This document shows, one piece after another, positions 13,001 to 22,577 of a DNA stretch of 64,000 nucleotides. The translations under genes were made by a program, and so were the position numbers. The stretch is from Gelatoporia subvermispora B. Its lineage: Eukaryota > Basidiomycota > Agaricomycetes > Polyporales > Gelatoporiaceae. The stretch lies in assembly GCA_000320605.2 (NCBI GenBank), contig KB445792.1, forward strand, positions 1,679,581 to 1,743,580. Reading direction: 5' to 3'. The stretch's first letter is position 1. Each line of letters opens with the position of its first letter. The notes under the pieces were generated by a model that saw only the letters and a program-made list of their open reading frames with translations, ran no database searches and had not been told where the DNA came from.

Positions 13001-13274
13001 GGACTCTCTACCGGCGATGCTGTCTGTTTCGCTAGGAAGAGATATTCCTAGATAGTCTGTACTTCGACGTGCTGCCGACATGCCCTGGACATCCTTGCTG
13101 CGCCTGAGGTGGGCAAAGATGGCGCTCTCCTGAGCATTGCGACGGGGTTTGGATTGGTCAGCGTCATCATTGTCGTACTCTGGTCAGTATTCAGTCTAGA
13201 CGGATGCCTTGATGGTGGAGGGGTAGCATACCGATCAGAGCCGCGGCAAGCTGCAGACGGGAGAACGATGCCAT
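10098..13274 (-). CDS. Large disordered protein of unknown function with internal repeats and polyQ
   Basis: Not recognised as a named family. Three exons splice cleanly. The first is a 14-codon exon from the ATG at 13274 (MASFSRLQLAAALI). An intron of about 52 bases joins it to EYDNDDADQSKPRRNAQ and then MSAARRSTDYLG, and a second intron (about 11466-11514) joins ...AEMRGKV to VFTGDQRPSMMAR. The product is about 1,030 residues, mostly low-complexity. It contains an ordered-looking motif VDLTSWGLEAFMPK near the N-terminus, two copies of a block with FAVRPPSP and SRFDPK (about 12150-12350), a short coiled stretch (YADLEKRLRRATE), a KKRKGRGKK-type basic patch that could be a nuclear signal, acidic clusters, a polyQ tract (codons near 10310-10335) and a compact C-terminus GRVDKWRHDVAVEGE. 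It is divergent from the ER Hsp90 gene. A regulatory or scaffold role is possible but unproven. Confidence 0.8.
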
Positions 13275-13801
13275 TGATATCGAGGTCGCTTGCACGTGAG
13301 AAAATATTAGCAGAAAAGAAGGTGGCTTTGAAGCAAAGACATGCAGAGGACGTGCGGACAGACGAGGGCAGCGGTCGACAGCGGGTGATACGCCGCCTCG
13401 AGATCCTGTTCGGCTGTCTCTGCTATTGCCTGATTTGGATGAATCAGTCACGTGCATGCAATACAAAACACTCGACGAGAATGCCCAAGCCGACGAGTCG
13501 GCAAACGCTTCTTTTCGCTCTGTGTTGGCATAACCAAAGGTATCATTGTACAGCAAGCAGGTATGTATGAATGAGAGGTATTATAGAGGACATCCTGTTC
13601 CGACGCCCAAAGCCGGACGGCGGACATCCATCGAAACGGAAGCAATTTCACATATTGACTTTAGTAATTCAACGGGCCATTTATTCGTGGTGCAGTCCAT
13701 AATGCTGTGTTCCTTTGGCTCTCAGGATGTTCTCGACACTCCGAGGCTGCATGTGAGCGAATGTTCTGGGGAGGACGAGGCACGCGATAGCATGTCACGA
13801 G

Positions 13802-13820
13802 CGAGACGCGCTGCGTCTCG
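13802..13820. repeat. GC-rich inverted repeat (hairpin) in the Hsp90 promoter
   Basis: A perfect 7-base inverted repeat, cgagacg / cgtctcg, surrounds a 5-base centre. It is flanked by a second pairing, gtcacgag (13794-13801) and ctcgtgac (13817-13824), that overlaps it. It lies about 180 bases upstream of the Hsp90 start and could be a protein-binding palindrome. Confidence 0.5.
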
Positions 13821-13838
13821 TGACCGCGTCTGGTGGTG

Positions 13839-13846
13839 ACACGTCA
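13839..13846 (-). promoter_or_regulatory. UPRE-like element (TGACGTGT) upstream of ER Hsp90
   Basis: The plus strand reads acacgtca, so the minus strand carries TGACGTGT. This matches the TGACGTG core recognised by Hac1/XBP1-type bZIP factors of the unfolded protein response. It sits about 150 bases before the start of an ER chaperone gene, where such control would be expected. The match is only 8 bases, so chance occurrence is possible. Confidence 0.4.
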
Positions 13847-13996
13847 GTGAGTGTGCCCGATCAGCTCGCCTGATGTGGTCCTTCACTGTTCAGCTTCAGC
13901 CACCGCTCAGCACTTAAGAGTCCTCCGGTCGATTTCGGTCCACTCACTCGCTTTGCGTGTCGTTTGTATCGTTGAAGCCCCCCGACCGCTCCAATC

Positions 13997-16900
13997 ATGC
14001 GGATATTCCGCTCACTTCTGCTCGGCCTCGCCGCCATTGCAACTGGTAGTGCACTTGCCCAAGACACGTCTGAGGTTCCCAAGGAAAAGCATGACTATCA
14101 GGTGGGACTTCAACGACCCACGACCGTGTCCATACTGACTGACCATCATTTAAGAGTGACGTAGCACGGCTGCGGAAAATAGTCATCAATAGGTAGACTT
14201 TCCACGCGCATAACAATATAGTCTGAGCGGTTCTGACAACTGAGTGAACGTTGCGCAGCTTGTACTCGAACAGGTCAGCAATCATTCTCAGGGAATGATA
14301 CCCGTTCGCGCAAGCTCACGCGAATACCTCCAGAGATGTCTTTCTCCGTGAACTAATCTCTAACGCGAACGATGCTCTTGAGAAGCTGCGTCTCACCGCG
14401 CTCAAGGAACCGGAGGTCCTGACTGGCGCCGAGGAATTGAATATCACAATCCAAGCATTCAAAGATGATGATGGTCACGGGCGGATTGTTATTCGGGGTG
14501 AGTGGTCGCAGGAATTCAATCGAACGCTTGATCTCAATATTTGACAGACACGGGAATTGGCATGACCCCGGAGGAATTGACCAAGAATCTGGTGCGCATC
14601 ATTCTTGTCAAAACAGGGTGCCTGTCTTAAATTCTATGTAGGGAACATTGGCGAAATCTGGTACATCGGAATTCCTCGCCAGGGCAGAGAGCACGGACAC
14701 GACGGGCACAGGCAACCTCATCGGTGCATTTGGTCTCGGCTTCTATAGCAGGTCCGCGTTGCGCGCAGTAGCTCTATTACTATATTTTGACTCCCGTTGC
14801 AAAGCTTCCTTGTTGCAGACCGGGTCTACGTCTCCTCGCTTGCCGCAAAATCCTCGCAAACTCCGGAACCTGCGCAATATATCTTCAGTTCTTCTGCAGA
14901 CGAAAGCTCCTTCGAGACTTACCCGGATCCTCGTGGAAACACTCTAGGAAGGGGGACTGAGATTACTTTGATTCTCAGGGATGATGCCTTAGAATACTTT
15001 GATACCCACAAAATCGCGGACCTTGTGTATGTAGTGCCATTCATCCACTGCTATAGCTCAGCGCTGACGGTCAGACAGCAACAAGCACTCATCATTCTCT
15101 TCGCAATTTCCGATATACCTCTTTACTCAGCGAACAGAACATGTTCCAGATGAGGAGACTGTTGAAGAGTCCCCAGCTGAGGAAACTCTCGAAAAGGAGG
15201 TCGACGAAGATGAGGCTGTTGTAGAGGACGTCGACGAAGCTGAGGAGACAGAGATTAAGGAGCCGAAGATGAAGGAGGTAGTAGTAGATGAATGGATTCA
15301 CCTCAACTCACAGCCGCCTATCTGGGTCAGGTAAGCGGAAATATAACTATTGCGTAGCAGATCTGATGGACATTATCTTGTTTTGTTTCAGAGACCCCAA
15401 GACCGTTACTGACGAGGAGTATGAACTCTTCTATCAGGCGACATTCAAGGACTACGAGAAACCCCTTGCATGGCACCACTTCTCCGGAGACACGGGTTCC
15501 GGAACATCGTTCCGCGCTATCATCTACATTCCCTCCAAGCTGTAAGTTCTGTCTTGAACCTATCATGTTTATTGTTGACATTATTATTATTACCCTAGCG
15601 ATGACGCGTACTGGACCAACCCATTGGCAACCAGCTCTAAGGACCTGAGATTAATGGTCAAGCGTACGTTCATCACCTCCGATCTCGGTGAAGATGCCCT
15701 GCCGAAATGGGCCAACTGGGTGAAGGTTGTCGTTGACGGTACGTGTGACTGAATTCCCACAAGTCATTGCAAGCCTCATAGACAATGCATATCAGCCGAG
15801 GACTTGCCCTTGAACGTCTCTCGTGAGCAACTTCAGTCGACCAAGTTCCTCAAGCAGATCAGGCAGATCCTCCTCAAGCATATCCTCCAGATGCTCACGC
15901 GCATCATGGAAGAGGACTCTGAGAAATTCGAGGAGGTACAAAAAGTCTACGGCAACGTCTTCAAGCTAGGTGCAGTTGAGGACAAGCGGAACCGTGACAA
16001 GATGGTCGCTCTGGTTCGCTTCCATACCAACCAGAGGAACAGCACCTCTCTTGATGAAGTAAGCGCATATTCGATCCCCGGTGCGACAGACGTGCTCAAG
16101 CTGCCATCAGTATCTAGCGAACAAGAAGAAGGGCCAGAACCAGATCTTTTATCTCGCGGATATGGGGAAGACGCCAGAGTTCCTCGCCAACAGTGTCTTC
16201 ATCGAGAAGTTGGATGCTCGTGGCTACGAAGTTTTGCTTCTTGGAGACCCCTTGGACGAGATCTTTGTGCAGAATATGCGTGTGTGGAAGTAAGTCCGGC
16301 TCTTGGCTTCACTTCGATAGATCTTGAACATTTGTGACGACAGGAAAGTACAGTTCCAGGATGTTGCAAAGGCTGGTCTAAAGTTCGGAGATGAAGGTAA
16401 GTAAGACTAGTCGAACCTAAAATCCCTGTACGAATACTCAGTACGGGAAGCAGATCCCGAGGAAGAAAAGCAGGAACTTGAGGTGTTAACGGAGAAATTC
16501 CGACCTCTGCTTGACTGGCTGAAAGGACAAGCCGAGGAAGTTGTGCGCGATGGTAGGTTCACGATACTTCATCGTGTTCTTATGTAGTGATTACCTGTCC
16601 ACAGTTGTGATCTCCAACAGACTAGTTACAAGCTCGTGCGCTGTGGTCGCCGACATGTTTGGCTACACAGCTAACATTGAACGGATGATGAGTGAGTATC
16701 ATTTATCCATCTACCAGTTAGCCTTTCTGAGCTAGTACAGGCTCTGCTCCTGCCAACCAAGGGTCTAAGAGCCCGATGCATGAGTTCGCGAAGAAGCAAA
16801 AACTACTCGAGATCAACCCGAAGTCTCCTCTCATCCAGGGCTTGCTACGACGTGTCGAGCAGCTTCCGGCTGAGGATGAAGAACCTGATGTTGAGGCAGA

Positions 16901-17291
16901 GAACGAGCTGAAGGAAGTTGCTTCCGTCTTGATTGACGGCGCACTCGTCCGCTCGGGATTTAGCGTCCAGGACTCGAACGAGTATGTTTATTGATCAATA
17001 TTTGAGTGACATAAGGCTGACAGCTTTTTCAGATTCTTCATTAGGACAGACCGTATTCTGAGACGGTCCCTTGGAGTGTCTGAAACAGCCCCGACGGACA
17101 CCACTGTCAAGCCGGCACCCCCCGTGGATCCGGAGATCAAGGCTGAGGATGATTTCTCATTTCTCGATGACATCCCAGGTGGTGACCAGCCTGGAGTCTA
17201 CATACCTGAGTCTCTCAGGGACCAGGTGTCATGGGAGGTGGAGGAGATTGACGAGGAGGGTAACCCAGTTCATCCTCGAGACGAGCTGTGA
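13997..17291 (+). CDS. Endoplasmin-like ER Hsp90 (GRP94 type)
   Basis: ATP-dependent chaperone of the Hsp90 family, predicted to act in the ER lumen. The ATG at 13997 begins a signal peptide (MRIFRSLLLGLAAIATGSALAQ). The N-terminal ATPase domain shows SDVARLRKIVINS-LYSNR, DVFLRELISNANDALEKLR, DTGIGMTPEELTKNL, GTLAKSGTSEFL and GAFGLGFYSSFLVADRV across many small exons. An acidic linker (near 15150-15280, ETLEKEVDEDE) leads to the middle domain (PPIWVRDPKTVTDEEY, FYQATFKDYEKPLAWHHFSG, EDLPLNVSREQLQ). The C-terminal dimerisation region follows (VVADMFGYTANIERMM). The protein ends VHPRDEL, a KDEL/HDEL-type retrieval signal, before the TGA at 17289-17291. About 14 exons with introns near 50 bases. 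Cytosolic Hsp90 is excluded by the signal peptide and the missing MEEVD end. The promoter carries a UPRE-like site. Identity as an Hsp90 is very secure; ER location is strongly supported. Confidence 0.93.
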
Positions 17292-17642
17292 GGTACTTTC
17301 GGATTCCTCTTCCGGGATCATAGTGCTCTACAAGGATATTTGTTGTAATATTAAACCCCAAACTCGCTTGCCAACTTTCTGTGTGCTGTAAACCACCGGC
17401 AGCTAGTGTTCAAGTTCGCCACGGTCGGGCCTGGGCGGACCGGCGCTCAATGGGCGGTTGTTCTGGAGCACTATGATCGCCACCGCGCGCTTTCGATCCA
17501 TTTTGCAACCCGCTGAGATTCGCCAAGGAGCATCTCGACCAACAAGATTCCTCAGAGACTCCCTGCTGCTTGATTGGTTGCCTCTGGATTTCTGCAGAGC
17601 CTTCATTGAACGTCCAATACCGTCTCGTCCAACTCGACCCTG
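17292..17642. other. Intergenic, no gene seen
   Basis: Spacer between the Hsp90 stop and the next ATG. It should hold the Hsp90 3' end and the promoter of the WW-FF gene; no distinct elements were recognised. Confidence 0.5.
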
Positions 17643-20284
17643 ATGTCTGCGCCTCCGCCGTTTGTACAACTGAGTCTGCCACCCTTACCTCCAGGGTGGA
17701 CAGAGCACATCAGTGAGTCCCAAAATGAACTTGTATTCCGTTTCGTTAACGTCGCCCACAGGTCCTGGCGGGCAACCTTACTACTTTAACACGCAAACCC
17801 AAGAGTCCACATACGTCCGCCCGCTACCTACTTTCCTTATTCCTCCACAGGTTGTGCCTCCTGCTGTGGCACCAGCCAAGAAGGAGAAACCAAAGATCAA
17901 GACCCCTATTCCAGGCACGGATTGGCTGCGCGTTATCACTACCGCAGGGAACGTCTTCTACACTAACAAGGCCAAGAAAGAGAGCTTGTGGACCGTTCCG
18001 GAAGAGATCAAAGACGCCGTTGCGGCCCTCGAGAAGGAGGAGAAAGAAAGAGAGAAACGAGAACTCAAGGAAAAGGAGGAAGCTACCCAGAAAGCGGAGG
18101 AGACGCGGCTGAAGGAAGTGGAGAGGATCAAGTCCGAGGTAGAGGACGCAGTGGGCAAGCGGAAGGCAGAAGAAGCTGTCCCCGTTGATGAACTTGTCAT
18201 CTCGAAGAAGCCTCGCGTAGAGGAGTCTGAAGACGAAGAGGACGAAGATAGTGAGGACGAGTCCGACGAAGAGGAGTGGCAGCGTGAGGCCGCGGCGCAA
18301 CTAGCTGCCGAGGCGGAGGAAGAGAAGAAGAGACAAGAGGAAGAGAAACAACGCCAGGAGGAAGAGGCAAAGACAAAGGAAGCAGAATTAGAAAAAGCTG
18401 CGAAACAGCTCAATATGCCTGCACGAGTTGACCTCTCTATAGAAGAGGCCAAGGCACTGTTTAAGGTGAGTTCTCCCTCACGATAATGTTTGCTACATAT
18501 CTACAATGGGCTACGACAGACGCTGCTACGGGAGAAAGATATCAACCCTCTTCATCCATGGGACATGTCTCTGCCACTCTTCATCAACGACCCACGCTAT
18601 GTATTTCTTCCATCGGTCTCAGCTCGTCGAGAGGCGTTTGACGAGTACTGCCGAGACCGTGCCCGAGAGCTACGACAGTCGCAGGTGAAGAAGGAGAAGG
18701 AAGCATCGGACCCAAAGGGTGAATTCGAGCGCCTCTTGAGGGAAGAGGTCACCAGCACCCGGACAAGTTGGACAGAATGGCGGAGACAATGGAAAAAAGA
18801 CAGGCGATTTTACGGCTGGGGACGTGACGACAGAGAAAGGGAGAAGCGATTCCGGGAGTACCTCAAGGAGCTCGGCGAAAGTAAGTCAACCATCCTACGG
18901 TTTCTACCTTGCTTATCGCTCGTTGACTGCGTATTCCACTAGAGAAACGCGCGGCAGCTCAAAAGGCAGAGGCCGAGTTCTTTGCATTGCTGAGGGAAAG
19001 TGGGATCACAAAACCTGATGCACATTGGAAAGACGTATGTCCAAGGACTCTTATACCCACTCGACGGTGTCTGACTGCCAATAGGTCAAACGCAAGATCT
19101 CGAGCGATCCGCGTTATGACGCCGTGGGATCCTCGTCCTTGCGCGAAGAGCTGTTCAACACCTTTCTGAAGGCTCATCAGGGTCCGGCGACATCGGAACC
19201 TCCCGTCAGCCGTGAGACGAGTGTCCCACCTAAGGTGGAGATACATGAGGTAGATCCACAGGAACGCGAAAGGCTGCGCAAGGAACGCAAAGAACGGGCA
19301 GTGAAGGAGCGAGAAGAGAAAGTTCGGGCAGAACGGAGTAGAGTTGAGGCCGACATCGATCGCTCCAGGTCATCGTTGACCAAAGAGGAGGGAGAATTGC
19401 AATTCAAGTGCGCCAAATATCTACCTTTGGTTTTGTCTCAGCTACTTGGCGCCTCTAACTACATGTTTCCCTTTGCCTCTGCAGGACGATGCTGACAGAT
19501 GCAATTCGAGACCCACAGGTATGCTGTTAGTGGATTCGAGAGCAGGTCATTGACTCGTGCGCTGTTTTAGGTCACCTGGGATGATGCTCTCCCAGAATTG
19601 CAAAAGGATCCGCGTTTCACCCACTCACCTCTCCCAATAAATCAGCAGGTGAACTTGTTCCATGCACACGTTGAGGCGCTCCGGTCCAAGTACATGACAA
19701 ACCTCAGAGCACTGTTCGAGTCGAATGCCCCTGGCCTGGACACACCGTTCACTGCCTTACCTGTGTCATCCATATTGTCTTCTCTTCCGATCATAAAACT
19801 CGGTTATGGCGTGGATCGCCTGGAACACGAATACGATAAGTGGCAGAGAGAGCGGAACACTGATGCCAGAGCTGCATTTGACCAGATGCTGCACGAGAAC
19901 GCGTTCGTCGAATTCTGGGGCAGATTAGGGAAGATTGGCGGCAAAGGAGTGGATGAAAGCATCAAAGCAGACGATATCGGCGACGATGCCGAGGAAGAAC
20001 AGGTGGATATGAAGGCCCTAGCCAAGACTGTTGATCTCAAGGAGATGACCAGAGTTCTCCAGGTACTGTTGAGCTCTGCCAAGGAACGTCACAATGCTGA
20101 CGCCTGCTCACCAGAACGACAAGCGATATCTAGTCTTCGACCATATACCCGAGCAAAGAGAAGGGTGGATAAGGGTGCGCATTACACGTATGTCTTCTCG
20201 GTTATTCGCTGACATTTAGGTTAGGACCATTTGGCGAGACTATCGGCACCAAAGCTATCCGTGCACGTGCCAGAACATTCTTAA
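17643..20284 (+). CDS. WW and FF domain protein, TCERG1/Urn1/Dre4-like splicing factor
   Basis: Likely nuclear protein linking pre-mRNA splicing with transcription. The ATG at 17643 gives MSAPPPFVQLSLPPLPPGW. WW domain 1 spans the first intron (PGW...GGQPYYFNTQTQESTYVRP). WW domain 2 follows (GTDWLRVITTAGNVFYTNKA...SLWTVPEEI). A long charged coiled-coil (ALEKEEKEREKRELKEKEE) with an acidic serine patch (EDEEDEDSEDESDEEEW) comes next. After it are FF-type repeats: IEEAKALFK-TLLREKDINPLHPWD...DPRY...RREAFDEYCRDR; VTSTRTSWTEWRRQWKKDRRF; VTWDDALPELQKDPRF; and a last one ending NDKRYLVFDHIPEQREGW. The final exon reads DHLARLSAPKLSVHVPEHS before the TAA at 20282, using the acceptor gttag rather than tttag to keep frame. 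S. pombe Dre4 and yeast Urn1 are smaller relatives; human TCERG1 has more domains. Confidence 0.87.
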
Positions 20285-21088
20285 CGCCGACAATCTACTG
20301 GGTCGAATGTTCTACGATATTGGTATGGAACCTGCCAAATTCGAAAATGGGCTATGCAAAGCGCAGTAATAGTATGCTTGCTGCAAGCTATCTTTGTCAA
20401 GGATAGCCTCTGACCGATATCGCAGTGCACCGCTGGTGCCCGTCTTGTATATATATTTGACCAGATCGGAGTGTAGTCCGATGAATCAATCGGGTCAAGC
20501 ATCGCATGCGTGAGGCAACCTCATGCTGTTTCCCGGGGCCCTACCCTGCCTCCAGGTTGCCATAGTGTTGAAAGAGCTGTCCCAGTGCCCCACTGGATGC
20601 CATCGTAGTCACATCAAGCCATCAGTCAACGTGGGCACCTTTGGTAAACGCGCCATCGTGGGCGAAAGCGGATACTCCGCTTGGCAGTCAATGTTGCTTG
20701 CGGTCAATGTCTCTCTGAGACCCACGCTGTCAAGCCATTGAATATAGGGTGGACATAAACTAGATAATGCCGATGAACCGGACTGGCACTTCTAGCACTT
20801 CTATGCATTCCAAACTGGCCAGGACTTGCCACAGGCTTAGAAGCTGATGGAAAATTGAATTCTGGATAGAGAAGAGCTCGACGCTGCCCGTCTTGGATCC
20901 GGTCAACTAGGATAGTACTGCATCGATGATTCATACACATGCTATGCACGAAGATGCTGATTCAGTTCGCGTTGACGTGGGTCAAGCTGCTCTTATTTCA
21001 ATGGACAGGCTTCGCGACGGTGCCCTACACTACCCACCCCTCTGAACCACCTAGGAGATAAGTCGAACACCCACTGGTCAACCCGAAA
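20285..21088. other. Intergenic, no gene seen
   Basis: About 800 bases between two plus-strand genes. Short open frames on both strands lack recognisable domains or splice-supported continuation. It should contain the WW-FF gene terminator and the peroxidase promoter. Confidence 0.5.
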
Positions 21089-21898
21089 ATGTCTGGTCCA
21101 TCTTCGGCATCTACACCATCGCTTCCTGAAGACTCATTCTTGCGACCCCCGCCCGACGATAGTCGCTACAGTCGTTCCCCCTGTCCAGGGCTCAATGCGC
21201 TGGCCAACCACGGCTTCATGTAAGTGACAGGCTTTCATCATAGGTCATGTATTTATATTCCGATGTACAGACCACGTTATGGCCAGAAGATCACGATCTT
21301 AGAGCTAATCCACGCGATCTGCGTTGTGTACAACTTCTCGTGGCTTTTGGCGTTCGTGTTGGCGCTGGCGGGAGTTATGACTTGCGGAAATGGGTGGTCT
21401 GTTAGCCTACATGATCTGGCCAAACATAACGTGATCGAACACGATCGATCCATGGTCCACGACGACGCGCCCCCGAACGCTCGTTTCGCCCCGGTCTTAC
21501 CCAGCCGTTCCCTTCTGGACCAGCTCCTTGGACTTTCACCCGGATCTCATCTTACTTTCTACGACTTCGCCACGGCTCGGTCGCTGCGAGACGAGCAGTC
21601 GAAACGACCTATGCGCAAGCTGCATACCCGTATAGCAAATAGCGAAGCAGTGCTCGCATTCCTCGCGCTTGCCATACAGCAACAGCAAAGCACCGATGAC
21701 GCTTCTGAGCCATTGGTGCCAAAGTCGTACTTGGAGGACTGGCTGTGGGAAGAAAAACTGCCTAATGGTTGGACGAGGCCTACGCAGACTATCGGGTTCA
21801 AGCAGGTCTGGCGCACAAGGAACAAATTAGAGAAGTTATTGGGAAAAATAGCTCATTCTCCAAGGACGGGCGAGGATAGATGTAGTTCTAATAGCTAA
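21089..21898 (+). CDS. Heme-thiolate peroxidase (chloroperoxidase / unspecific peroxygenase family)
   Basis: Enzyme of the Peroxidase_2 family, which uses a Cys-ligated heme and hydrogen peroxide to halogenate or oxygenate substrates. Two exons (21089-21219 and 21271-21898) give 252 residues, the usual length of the short family branch. The heme-ligand motif PCPGLNALANHGF is present near residues 32-44, with the intron splitting the codon after HGF to give IPRYGQK. The acid-base motif is EHD in NVIEHDRSMVHDD, the form seen in chloroperoxidase-like members, rather than EGD. A conserved TRIANSEAVLAFLAL helix follows. No N-terminal signal peptide is visible; the protein begins MSGPSSASTPSLPEDSF. 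It may therefore be intracellular, unlike the secreted peroxygenases, or an upstream exon was missed. A hydrophobic stretch (FSWLLAFVLALAGVMT) is part of the fold. It lies next to an MFS permease on the same strand. Confidence 0.88.
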
Positions 21899-22577
21899 TG
21901 GAAACGCGAATACATACCTGCAACTTCGCACCGGAATTTGCGTTGTACACCGTAGGACGACAACCGTGAGGCCAGGGATCGGTAACATCGAGATCCGAAG
22001 CAAAGGACTCTCAATGGAGACTGCGCGGGCCCGTTGGCTATTCGGCGCGCGGCCAATGGGGCCTTGAGCTCGGACCCTCTATCCCACGATCTATATTCGC
22101 ATAGCAAACATGAGAACAGTGAACTAATGTCTTGGCTACGCGGCGTGGCCTCGTATCTCTGAGGTGAATGGACGCAAAATACTCCGAACGCATTGCCAAA
22201 TCGATTGTGCGGATTCGAACTGAGCCGGGTACACCTATACCGGGGTAGAACACTGTTTGCTTGTGTCACGCTTCTCGCGCGTACGACGCCGTCCTCACTT
22301 CCGAGGTGATGGAAAAATTGCTATTTTCGGTTGAACGTCCTCTGATGACAGTTAGGCGCACTTGATCAGCTGGTGCAAGAATGGCACAGACGACCTCTCA
22401 CACTAATATCACCCTTATCTACCTGAGCCACTCGCAGCATTTGTCAGACCATGTCGTGATCCAGACTGATGCCCCGGTCCTCGAGCTGTGGATAAAAGCG
22501 AACCGAGCACGGTGTCTCAGGCGCGGGGATACTTGTCTTGCACGCCGTCTCTCAGCGCAAGCGGATCTCTAACCTTG
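21899..22577. other. Intergenic, no gene seen
   Basis: Spacer between the peroxidase and the permease. A ggattcgaactg stretch at about 22203 resembles part of a tRNA T-arm but no tRNA fold could be built. It probably holds the permease promoter. Confidence 0.5.

Larger units (their letters stand above)
13275..13996. promoter_or_regulatory. Divergent promoter between the disordered protein and ER Hsp90 genes
   Basis: This 722-base spacer separates two gene starts that point away from each other. It contains a two-unit heat-shock-element-like sequence gaatgttc (13759-13766), an E-box-like cacgtg near 13450, a GC-rich hairpin (cgagacg-cgctg-cgtctcg, 13802-13820) and a UPRE-like site at 13839-13846. 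No gene was found inside it. Confidence 0.55.

Noticed and set aside
17958..18452. Long Ser-rich open frame antisense to the WW-FF gene
   Set aside because: It mirrors the Glu/Lys codon bias of the sense coiled-coil; no independent coding signs.
22195..22260. Possible minus-strand tRNA T-arm (ggattcgaactg)
   Set aside because: Flanking bases do not form a five-base T stem and no acceptor or anticodon arm could be built.
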